Source: Propionibacteriaceae bacterium
GTDB taxonomy: Bacteria; Actinomycetota; Actinomycetes; Propionibacteriales; Propionibacteriaceae
Reading direction: 5' to 3'
DNA: 50,935 nucleotides
Assembly (NCBI GenBank): GCA_905372155.1
Contig: CAJPNZ010000011.1
Location: 1-50,935 of the forward strand
Position 1 is the stretch's first letter; every line of letters begins with the position of its first letter. Both the position numbers and the translations under genes were made by a program. Below, piece by piece: positions 43,520-50,263 of the stretch. The notes under the pieces are model-generated. The model was not told where the DNA came from and ran no database searches. It saw only the letters and a program-made list of their open reading frames with translations.

Positions 43520-43825
43520 AGGTTGGCGGGTACGGGGTTCGGCGGGCAGCCGGTCTCACCATGCGTAGAACGGCGCAGGGGTCTGCCCGCCAGGCCCGGC
43601 GAGCGCCCTGCGGGCCGGCCCACAGCGACTGACCCGGCTTGAGGCCCCCGTCCTGGTCGACGAGTAGCAGAACGTGCCCCCGTGTGGGACGTCGTGCGGC
43701 GCGAGGTAGACGACGGCGCGTCCCCGGCAGCTTCCTGCTCACCGGGAGCGCCACCCACACCCTCGTTTGGGAAGAGCCCCATATGCCTACCATCACGCTC
43801 GTCTCCCCACGCGTTTCAGCAGGAG
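43520..43825. other. Region between the iron box and the small membrane-protein genes
   Basis: About 300 bases with only overlapping short frames and no family resemblance. It may hold the terminator of the minus-strand bacteriocin-like genes, but no hairpin with a T-run was found. Confidence 0.3.
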
Positions 43826-44089
43826 TCACGGGGCTTGGTTCGGATGCCCCTCGACCTCCTGGAGTTTCCGGCGCTGCAGTCGGCGGACGCGAATGACCTG
43901 GGCGATGAGGTCGACGGCCACGAACCCCGCCGCGAAGACAATGGCCCCGATGAAACGGGAACGCGGATACAGAAAAACGCAGATCAGGAATACCCCGATC
44001 CCCTGGAACAGATACAGCTTCACCGAGGTCTTGTTCCACAGATGGCCCTTGATGGAACCATCCCAGTACTTCCATCTCCTTCCCATCAT
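43826..44089 (-). CDS. Small two-helix membrane protein (paralogue 1 of a local family)
   Basis: An 87-residue protein: a short basic/aromatic N-terminus with KYWDGSIKGHLWN, two hydrophobic segments (IGVFLICVFLYP and IGAIVFAAGFVAVDLIAQVI) and a basic tail RVRRLQRRK. It is clearly related to the 85-residue protein at 44443-44700 and to the broken copy at 49.0-49.2 kb, which share the W-GS---HL and RF(I/L)GA pattern. The broken copy supports the start at 44089. Placed downstream of a secreted toxin-like protein, it resembles a bacteriocin immunity protein; that role is inference. Confidence 0.65.
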   Translation of the reverse strand: MMGRRWKYWDGSIKGHLWNKTSVKLYLFQGIGVFLICVFLYPRSRFIGAIVFAAGFVAVDLIAQVIRVRRLQRRKLQEVEGHPNQAP

Positions 44090-44442
44090 GCGATGATACC
44101 TGCCCCGGCAGCAAGGATCACTCCACCGGGGACCCAGAACTCCGGCCACGATCGACCGGCAACGCGTGCAGCTCCCCTCACACGGCATTCATTTCTCAGC
44201 ACCCGAGAGGAAACGATTGCGGAGCCGAACCCGAATTCCGTCTGTAGGACCGCATTGCGGTTTGCTGATCCCACATCCCCACCATGCCTCATGTAAGTCG
44301 TATGTCTTTTCTTCGTTCGTTTACGAAGGATGCCGCCCGCTGCATCTGCCGTCGCTGCTGAAGTGTCGCGACGCCACGAACCGTGTGCGGCGCCGCGGTA
44401 CTTCTGCGCGCGGGCGAGAGTGGTGCCCTGCGGCAGCATTCT
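44090..44442. other. Spacer between the two small membrane-protein genes
   Basis: About 350 bases. A minus-strand frame exists (44086-44439) but its composition and protein look random and it would overlap the next gene's start; I see no supported gene. Confidence 0.35.
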
Positions 44443-44700
44443 TCACCGATGCGGACGGTTCGGATACTTGCGACGCAGTCGACGAAGATGGATTGCCCAG
44501 ACGATCTGGTAGACGATACATTCCGCGACCACCATCGCAATCCCCACGATTGCGGCCCCGAGGAACCGGGCAGGCGGGAACAGGACAGCAACGACCACGA
44601 ACGTCCCAATTCCTCGAAACAGGTAGGCACCCACCGACGGTGTGTATATTCGAAGATGGTCCTCGACGGAGCCGTACCAGTTCTTCGTTTTCGTCGTCAT
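44443..44700 (-). CDS. Small two-helix membrane protein (paralogue 2)
   Basis: An 85-residue protein with the same plan as its neighbour: N-terminus KNWYGSVEDHLRI, hydrophobic IGTFVVVAVLFPP and FLGAAIVGIAMVVAECIVYQ, then a basic tail LRRLRRKYPNRPHR. About one residue in three matches the paralogue at 43826-44089. It lies 32 bases after the secreted two-cysteine protein gene on the same strand, so the two are probably co-transcribed. A weak ribosome site precedes the ATG. Candidate immunity or partner protein. Confidence 0.68.
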   Translation of the reverse strand: MTTKTKNWYGSVEDHLRIYTPSVGAYLFRGIGTFVVVAVLFPPARFLGAAIVGIAMVVAECIVYQIVWAIHLRRLRRKYPNRPHR

Positions 44701-44732
44701 TGCGATCTCAAATCACCATCGGGAGCCAAAAA

Positions 44733-45305
44733 CTACCACTGCTGCCAGAAAGCACAGGTGATCGCCGACGTTGCCAAGGTCACAGCAATTCCCCACGGAT
44801 TCAGTTTGACGACCTCTTTGATACCGATCTTGGCGGCGCGTTTGGGAACTTCCTTGCCGAGGTATCGCGCGAGCGCTCCCCAGTTCCGCTGGGTGACCCA
44901 GGTGCGGAGCAGCTTCCAGTCAACATCAATGAACCCGATGAAGGGGATGGCCCCCTTGATCACGCACGAGGCGTACTCCTGGATGCCTTCTGACCCGGAG
45001 CTGCCGGGCGGGGTGACGCTGCCTTTGGCCGCTTCGGCTAGGACCGACAGGTCACGGTCGGGGTACAGGCGCTTGGCCGCCTCGTAGTCGATGCGCAGTT
45101 TGCCCTCGGCGTCTCGAATCACCACCTGACTGAACAAAGTGGTCAGGTCCTGCTCCAGCTCCTGCACCTCGGCGTCCGTGAACTCGCCGTTCTCGCCGCG
45201 GGGCGCTGTTGAGATGCCGTCGTCGGCTCTGGCCTCTGTCATGGGCGCCGCGAGCATGCTGCACCCCACGAGCAGCGCCAGAATGTACTTGATAATTTTC
45301 TTCAC
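44733..45305 (-). CDS. Secreted two-cysteine protein, candidate bacteriocin-type toxin
   Basis: A 190-residue precursor. A signal peptide (residues 1-27, cleaved after EARA) is followed by an acidic helical domain (about 28-95) and a Gly/Ser/Pro break (about 98-107). The C-terminal domain of about 80 residues has only two cysteines (Cys114 in YASCVIKG, Cys184 in AITCAFWQQW), aromatic and basic clusters, and hydrophobic segments around GAIPFIGFIDVDW and WGIAVTLATSAITCAFW. The layout of signal, acidic propart, then membrane-active two-Cys domain, plus co-directional small membrane proteins, resembles SdpC-like or other unmodified bacteriocins, but I recognise no named family. The GTG at 45305 has GGAG six bases upstream. 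Confidence 0.65.
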   Translation of the reverse strand: MKKIIKYILALLVGCSMLAAPMTEARADDGISTAPRGENGEFTDAEVQELEQDLTTLFSQVVIRDAEGKLRIDYEAAKRLYPDRDLSVLAEAAKGSVTPPGSSGSEGIQEYASCVIKGAIPFIGFIDVDWKLLRTWVTQRNWGALARYLGKEVPKRAAKIGIKEVVKLNPWGIAVTLATSAITCAFWQQW

Positions 45306-45861
45306 GTCATCTCCTTTCCCCGAGATGTGTCTGGCGATCGCTGCCTGGTGTTCAGGCTAAATTTCGTCAGGCGAGGGCACAACCCCTATGCGACGAGAGT
45401 TGACGAAAGTTATTGCCGGGAAAGCTTCGGTCACGGCCGTCGTGCGCTGCGTATTCGCGCATTGACCACGGTATTGGCTGGCCGCTTCTCCGCCGGGGAG
45501 CGCACTCCAGGAGTGCGCGGACTGACCATTCGTCATCTACACCTTCGTTAGTCACCTTCTCCTGCGCTTCCCAGCGATCCAGTCAGTATGCGGGGTGCCA
45601 CATCAAATAGCTGACAGGATTTCCTCGGCTCCGGGGTTCGATGGTGGCTCCCCAACGTGACAGATGAGAGCTGCGCCCTGGACTGGTCGCAGTTCCCGTG
45701 CTCCTGGGGTGGTCGGGTGAGTTCTTCGGGCAGTCCACGGCGACACTCCACCAGCGGAAACCTCCACCTATACCGTTAATCGATTGGCCCCGGCGTTCAT
45801 GCGGACCATGCCAGAGGTATAAGGCAGACTGGTACACGGAGCCGAACGCAGAGGAGGGGCC
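45306..45861. other. Divergent intergenic region between the secreted protein and the XRE-ImmA gene
   Basis: About 550 bases that must contain both promoters. The ribosome sites (AAGGAG for the minus gene, GAGGAGGGG for the plus gene) are clear; promoter hexamers are not. Short frames here do not resemble known proteins. Confidence 0.35.
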
Positions 45862-47016
45862 GTGACGACCGTCCGTGTTGACATCGCCCCCAACCTGCTG
45901 CGCTGGGCCGTGAAACGGGCGCGCTGGGACGAGGAAACTGTCCGCAAACGCGCACCCAAGCTCGACGCGTGGATCGACGGGACCGCACGCCCCACTCTCA
46001 AGCAGGTGGAGGAGTTCGCTGCTGCCACCCACGCACCCTTCGGGATGCTTTTCCTGCCCGAGCCGCCGGTTGAGGACATCCCCATCCCGGACATGCGGAC
46101 CATTCGCGACGCCGGAGTCCGCGAGCCGTCTGCCGACCTGTTGGAGACGATCTATCTGTGCCAGAGACGCCAGGACTGGTACCGTGACGACGCCCTCGGC
46201 TCCGGGGCGACCCCGCTCAGCTTCGTGGGATCGACAACCCTCTCCACTCCGGTGGAGGAGGCCGCCGCTCGTATTCGTGCCGCGCTCCGTCTCGACGAGC
46301 GGTCTGTGTCCAGCTGGTCCACTGCGATGACAGATCTCATCGAGCGCACCGAGGCCATGGGTGTCCTGGTCATGGTCAACGGGATCGTCGGCTCGGACAC
46401 CCACCGCAAGCTCGATCCGGAGGAGTTCCGGGGGTTCGCCCTGGCCGATGACATCGCCCCGCTTGTCTTCGTCAACGGAGCGGACACCAAAGCCGCGCAA
46501 ATCTTCACCCTCGTTCACGAGCTCGCCCACCTGTGGCTGGGGTGCACTGCGCTCTCCGACGCAGCTGCGGGCGCCGCGCAGGGGACGAAAAAGGAGGAAC
46601 GCTGGTGCAACCAGGTTGCCGCAGAAGTCCTGGTACCTCTCGACTCGCTCCGGTCGGAACGGCCAAGGGGCTGTGCTGAAGACGAGCTGAAGCGTCTGGC
46701 GTCCCGCTACAAAGTCAGCACCCTCGTCGTGCTCGCCAGACTCCGGGATGCCGGGTACCTCACGCGGGAAGAGTACAAGACCCGGTACGAGACCGAGCGT
46801 CAGCGCGTCATGGATCTCATGGATTCCCAGGAGAATCACGGTGGGGGCGGGAACTACTACCACACCCAGCTGCGACGCCTTGGGCTCCCCTTCACCCGAG
46901 CTGTGATCTCCGCAGCGTTGGAGGGACGAACGACCTACCGGGATGCCTACCGGCTGCTCGGGACCGTTAAGCACTCGACCTTTGAGGGGCTGGCGGAAAG
47001 AGCAGGACTAGCGTGA
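45862..47016 (+). CDS. XRE helix-turn-helix / ImmA-IrrE metallopeptidase fusion
   Basis: A 384-residue protein with an N-terminal Cro/C1-like domain (LLRWAVKRARWDEETVRKRA through RPTLKQVEEFAAAT) and a central ImmA/IrrE zinc-peptidase domain with HELAH near residue 219 (FTLVHELAHLWLG), then a helical tail ending near FTRAVISAALEGRTTYRDAY. Such proteins cleave repressors or act as antitoxins. GTG 45862 follows GAGGAGGGG. Its stop overlaps the GTG of the next gene (GTGA), the standard arrangement with a DUF4411 PIN-like toxin. Confidence 0.9.
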   Translation: MTTVRVDIAPNLLRWAVKRARWDEETVRKRAPKLDAWIDGTARPTLKQVEEFAAATHAPFGMLFLPEPPVEDIPIPDMRTIRDAGVREPSADLLETIYLCQRRQDWYRDDALGSGATPLSFVGSTTLSTPVEEAAARIRAALRLDERSVSSWSTAMTDLIERTEAMGVLVMVNGIVGSDTHRKLDPEEFRGFALADDIAPLVFVNGADTKAAQIFTLVHELAHLWLGCTALSDAAAGAAQGTKKEERWCNQVAAEVLVPLDSLRSERPRGCAEDELKRLASRYKVSTLVVLARLRDAGYLTREEYKTRYETERQRVMDLMDSQENHGGGGNYYHTQLRRLGLPFTRAVISAALEGRTTYRDAYRLLGTVKHSTFEGLAERAGLA

Positions 47017-47489
47017 AGTACCTCGTAGACGCCAACGTCCTCATCGAGGCGAAGAACCGCTACTACGCCTTTGACATCGCTCCCGGCTTCTGGAAATGGC
47101 TCGACCAAGCACACGCTCAAGGCACGGTATTCAGCCGGGTTAAGATTCCTGACGCCTGCCGAGGACTTGAAGTCCATTGGGTCAACACCTTTGAAATGCT
47201 ACGTAGCACCGGTGTCACCCTTGACCTTCCCGGCGCTGCCCACCAAGTCGAAGAGAGGAACATCGGATCATCCAACCACCAATGCTTCCATCCGTTTAGA
47301 AATGCAGCACAGTCCCACTCCCACAGCCCACGAATCACACACCATGACACCTCAGACATCTCCCGCGCCCACCAACGCCCGCAGCATTCCAGCACCCCCG
47401 GAGCCCGGCCAGGTTGTCCAGGTTCGTGGCGCGGTCTGGGCGGTCACGAACGTCGCCGTTCAGGGACTACCCCGCAGCTCCGCCGATGA
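47013..47489 (+). pseudogene. DUF4411 PIN-like toxin with an internal deletion
   Basis: The first 38 residues (VDANVLIEAKNRYYAFDIAP, then GFWKWLDQAHAQG) match the N-terminus of DUF4411 proteins, including the first acidic residue. The reading then passes directly from VFSR to VKIPDACRGLEVHWVNTFEML, which is the C-terminal motif of the family. About 85-90 residues holding the rest of the PIN active site are missing, in frame. After about residue 70 the frame runs on into unrelated sequence to 47489. The toxin is very probably inactive, although the short hybrid could still be made and bind the ImmA partner. Confidence 0.75.
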
Positions 47490-47532
47490 CGGCGAGCCCC
47501 GCCTCGAGCACGTCGTCGACCTTCCAGCGTAG
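47344..47532 (+). pseudogene. N-terminal fragment of a DrmD-like SNF2 helicase (DISARM-type)
   Basis: A 62-residue reading with PEPGQVVQVRGAVWAVTNVA and GLPRSSADDGEPRLEHVVDL resembles the N-terminus of DrmD-type SNF2 helicases of DISARM loci. It stops at 47530-47532 where transposase sequence on the opposite strand begins, so the other roughly thousand residues are gone. It overlaps the run-on tail of the deleted DUF4411 frame. Recognition is from memory of the family pattern. Confidence 0.45.
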
Positions 47533-47970
47533 CGATATCGGTAGCGTTGAGGCTGTAGTGGGACTCGCTGTTGTTGTCGCCGTCGTCGTTGCCGAGCAAA
47601 TCGATCTCGATCAACCCGGGTCGGGTGTCGTTCCAGGCGGCCCAAGTCTTCATCGGGATCGAGGACTTCAGCAGGCTGCCCGGTTTGGTATGGATGGTCC
47701 TTGCCGGGGCGAGCAGGCCTTGCAGGTAGGGCTTGAGGTGGCGGTCCATGGTGGTTGGTGACATGGTCAGTAGCAGAGGGCCTTGGTGTCCTCGGCCATG
47801 CCGAGCTGGTCGAGGCCTTCCAGCGCGGCTAATAGCCGGGGCCAAGCACTTCGAGGCGATGCCGTCGAGTAGCACCCAGCACCGCACCAACGCGTCGGTG
47901 ACCTCCGGGCCATAGCGCAGCACGCGTTCACGGGGCGTGTGTGGGCGGGCAGCTCAGCGGGCATGGTCAC
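47533..47970 (-). pseudogene. Integrase-core (DDE) transposase fragment
   Basis: Minus-strand pieces VLRYGPEVTDALVRCWVLLD, TKPGSLLKSSIPMKTWAAWN and DTRPGLIEIDLLGNDDG are the family signature of a long integrase-catalytic-domain transposase; the last contains the first catalytic Asp. The reading is frameshifted around 47,820-47,920 and broken after DIAT near 47,520. Only the middle of the gene remains, and its loss probably accompanied truncation of the DrmD-like gene. Confidence 0.7.
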
Positions 47971-48251
47971 GATGCCAGCCCATGACCGTCACCACCGCAT
48001 CCACTCAGGGGCCCCAGTGCGGGCATCTAGCATGGGCCAACTCGGAAGCTAGCGTCAGGGTGGGATAGTGATACGCTAGGAATCCTAGTAAGACCCCTTT
48101 GAACTGTCTGACATCGAACTCGACGAGACCAGCGGTGCGGCTGGCAGTGGCTTGGTCGGCACCTTCGGCTGCTGATGCGTCCCGTGGTATTCGGGCTGGA
48201 CAGTCTGTGCTTTTGTTTCTCCCCCCACCCGGGCTGCAAGAGCTGACCCCT
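47971..48251. other. Intergenic stretch without a recognisable gene
   Basis: About 280 bases between the transposase fragment and the hairpin before the next small gene. There are only short, unconvincing frames. Confidence 0.3.
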
Positions 48252-48280
48252 GATGGGGGAGAGTGGCACCCTCCCCCATC
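48252..48280. promoter_or_regulatory. Hairpin upstream of a small membrane-protein gene
   Basis: GATGGGGGA (48252-48260) pairs perfectly with TCCCCCATC (48272-48280), loop 11 bases. It lies 27 bases before the ATG at 48308. With no T-run it is less likely a terminator than a leader structure or an operator. Confidence 0.45.
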
Positions 48281-48307
48281 TTCACCCCCACAGAATCGGA
48301 GTCATTG

Positions 48308-48469
48308 ATGAGCAACAGAGCTAGTGTCGCCGCACTCATCCTGATCGCACTGTTCGGAGTTTTTTCCTTTGTCTTTCTCGGCAACAGAGCGTTCATGATC
48401 GGGGCCGTTGTGGCGATTTTGCTTGTGGCAATCGCGCGGATCGTCAGAATCTGGGCATTCAAACCCTGA
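48308..48469 (+). CDS. Small two-helix membrane protein (short paralogue 3)
   Basis: A 53-residue protein almost entirely made of two hydrophobic helices (VAALILIALFGVFSFVFLG and MIGAVVAILLVAIARIV) with a basic end RIWAFKP. The stretch GVFSFVFLGNRAFMIGA parallels GVFLICVFLYPRSRFIGA of the 87-residue protein at 43.8 kb, so it looks like an N-terminally shortened member of the same family. CGGAG lies about seven bases before the ATG. It precedes the LanM relic on the same strand; an immunity role is possible. Confidence 0.55.
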   Translation: MSNRASVAALILIALFGVFSFVFLGNRAFMIGAVVAILLVAIARIVRIWAFKP

Positions 48470-48523
48470 CCTCACGGATTTCACCCACCCCCTCGCCGCA
48501 GCAAACTGGAGCGATCTGGCATA

Positions 48524-49026
48524 CCCGTCCCCCGTCTTCCTTGGTGGCTCGCCTCTGGCCTCTTGGAGCGCCTTGGTGAACCCACCGAAATTGATGCCGC
48601 TCTCGGCGCACAGCGCTGAACTCGCTGGACGCAACTGCCTCCTCTCCGCGGCGCGGACGGCGTGGACGCCGTCCTTGCCCCCTTGGGGGTCACTTCCACA
48701 TTTTTCTGCGCTCTTCTGGGTGAAACTCCGGCATCCTTGGCGCGTCGCCTGCTGCAAAGACCCGCGTCCAAGTGGTATCTGCATTTCAACGGCTCTGGGA
48801 GCAGGGTGAGCGCTGCCCCGGCATCGTCTCGGGAGCGGCCGGAGCATTGCTGCTCGCTCGTTCCTCACCTCCCAGCAACGCAGCCGAGGAGTTGGCTCAC
48901 GCGGCCGCCACCCGACTGAAGGCACTCGCATTGTGGGACCACGATCGCGCGTCGTGGGCGAGCGACTTGGCACAGGGAGAACTCTTGGTCGGCTTCTCAC
49001 ACGGAACCTCGGGTATCGCTGTCGGC
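48524..49026 (+). pseudogene. Relic of a LanM-type class II lanthipeptide synthetase
   Basis: The left part (to about 48,770) reads RLPWWLASGLLERLGEPTEI, a stop, then VLAPLGVTSTFFCALLGETP and ASLARRLLQRP, like the N-terminal region of LanM dehydratases. The right part (48772 on, next frame) reads GERCPGIVSGAAGALLLARS and ends ELLVGFSHGTSGIAV, the cyclase GFSHGxSGI motif. The central ~700 residues are missing and there is a stop and a frameshift. It ends where the broken small membrane-protein copy begins. Confidence 0.5.
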
Positions 49027-49032
49027 TTCCGC

Positions 49033-49199
49033 GAACAGATACAGTTTCACCAAGGTTTTGTTCCACAGTCGGCCCTTGATGGAGCCATCCCAGAGACTTA
49101 TCCACGGCGACGTATTGGCCAGTGAAACCTTTGGTCAGAGCACACACTTGAGGACGGCTGCGAATAAGCCTCCCAGCGCTTCCATCTCCTTCCCGTCAT
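49033..49199 (-). pseudogene. Small two-helix membrane protein gene (paralogue 4), split by a MITE and truncated
   Basis: From ATG 49199 the reading is MTGRRWKRW. An 80-bp inverted-repeat element then intervenes, after which the frame continues WDGSIKGRLWNKTLVKLYLF, matching WDGSIKGHLWNKTSVKLYLF of the intact gene at 43826-44089. It breaks off at 49033 at the junction with the LanM relic, losing both helices. The TGG codon next to the element is duplicated. Confidence 0.85.
49093..49172. mobile_element. MITE copy 1 (80 bp)
   Basis: Ends GAGACTTATCC and GCGAATAAGCCTC form imperfect terminal inverted repeats (core GAGRCTTAT). Direct copies of CCA flank it (49090-49092 and 49173-49175), a 3-bp target duplication. 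It is about 78% identical to the element at 50788-50865. It has no coding capacity and interrupts the small membrane-protein gene copy. Confidence 0.88.
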
Positions 49200-49281
49200 G
49201 CGATGCCACCTGCCGGAGCAGCGACGGTCGCTCCGCCGAGAATCCAGCGCTCCAGTAGCGGCCGGCCGGTAGCATGTGCCC

Positions 49282-49830
49282 ATGGCTGTGGAGATCGAGC
49301 CGCTCTCCCCCACCGATCGGTGTAACTGGGACGAGTTCACACGGTTCATGCTGGAAAACACCTTTCCCTTCCATGTGAATCCGTCCTCGCCCCGGGAAGA
49401 AATCGAATCACGAAAAGCGGACGGGGGTTTCGCCCCTCCTGAGCACGCGCTTCTCGCCGTGCGGGTCGGGGGCGGTCTCGTCGGGGTCGTGGGGCTCGAT
49501 GATCTCGACGGCGATGCACCATTGTTCGACATCCGTCTCGCCGACGGGATGCGCGGAAGGGGTTGGGGGAGGAAAACGGTCCGCGAGCTCGTTCGCCATC
49601 TGTTCGACACCTATCCACGGATCACGCGAGTCGAGGCGCAGACACGCGACGACAACATCGCGATGCGCCGGGTCCTGCTCCACAACGGTTTCGTCAAGGA
49701 GGCGCGTTATCGAAGGACGTGGCCGGTGGCGGGCGGTTCGCCGCGGGATTCCGTCGCCTACGGATTGCTCCGGTCGGACTTCGAGACCGGCCGGACCACA
49801 CCGCTGGTGTGGGACGACCTCAAGGTGTGA
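49282..49830 (+). CDS. GNAT-family N-acetyltransferase
   Basis: A 182-residue acetyltransferase with a strand-helix layout and the acetyl-CoA loop in LADGMRGRGWGRKTVRELV (about 90-108) followed by AQTRDDNIAMRRVLLHNGFV, typical of RimJ/RimL-like GNATs, and a late strand with an aromatic-rich end. Substrate is not determinable. ATG 49282 is used; GTG 49276 would add two residues, and neither has a strong ribosome site. It stands alone between mobile-element debris. Confidence 0.85.
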   Translation: MAVEIEPLSPTDRCNWDEFTRFMLENTFPFHVNPSSPREEIESRKADGGFAPPEHALLAVRVGGGLVGVVGLDDLDGDAPLFDIRLADGMRGRGWGRKTVRELVRHLFDTYPRITRVEAQTRDDNIAMRRVLLHNGFVKEARYRRTWPVAGGSPRDSVAYGLLRSDFETGRTTPLVWDDLKV

Positions 49831-49926
49831 TTTCCCGGACGGGAACCACACCCTCGGCTCGCACCAATCCTGAACCTATCCACGCCCCAACCATCACAAC
49901 CGGCGCTCCCACGGTTCACTTGCCTT

Positions 49927-50117
49927 GAGGCTTGTTCACAGGATGCTGGTTGAGCCAGCTCGTGAGCGCCAGCGAACGGCTGTATCGAAACCACCCGGCA
50001 GCCGAGAAGCACACTCGGACCCCGAGCCCTCAGATACCCACGGGGTGGTTTCGACTCGGACTGCTCCTTCGTCGCGGTCCGGCTCAACCAGCCTCGGAGA
50101 GGCCATGAATAAGCCTC
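49927..50117. repeat. 191-bp nested inverted-repeat element
   Basis: The outer ends GAGGCTTGTTCA and TGAATAAGCCTC are inverted copies (11 of 12), close to the ends of the 80-bp MITEs. Inside are two opposed palindromic units that share GCTGGTTGAGCC and TCGAAACCACC, with the second set reverse-complemented. It may be a larger MITE carrying two REP-like units. The 3-bp flanks (CTT and CAT) differ, so no target duplication is shown. Confidence 0.6.
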
Positions 50118-50263
50118 CATGCCCAAGAGGCTTATCCATAGGGGTGTTTTGACTTTCCTCGGCTAATGCCTTGCTCCGAGGGGACGCGAGGGCGGCTTGC
50201 CCGATCTGAGATGATCAAAGCGTCTTACCACAAAGACTCTCAGATGAAAGACAAGCCGCTGCC

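Noticed and set aside
44086..44439. Minus-strand frame between the two small membrane-protein genes
   Set aside because: No hydrophobic pattern like its neighbours, no ribosome site, random-looking composition.
45583..46974. 463-residue minus-strand frame opposite the XRE-ImmA gene
   Set aside because: The opposite strand encodes a recognisable ImmA/IrrE protein with HELAH and a strong ribosome site; this frame shows no family features.
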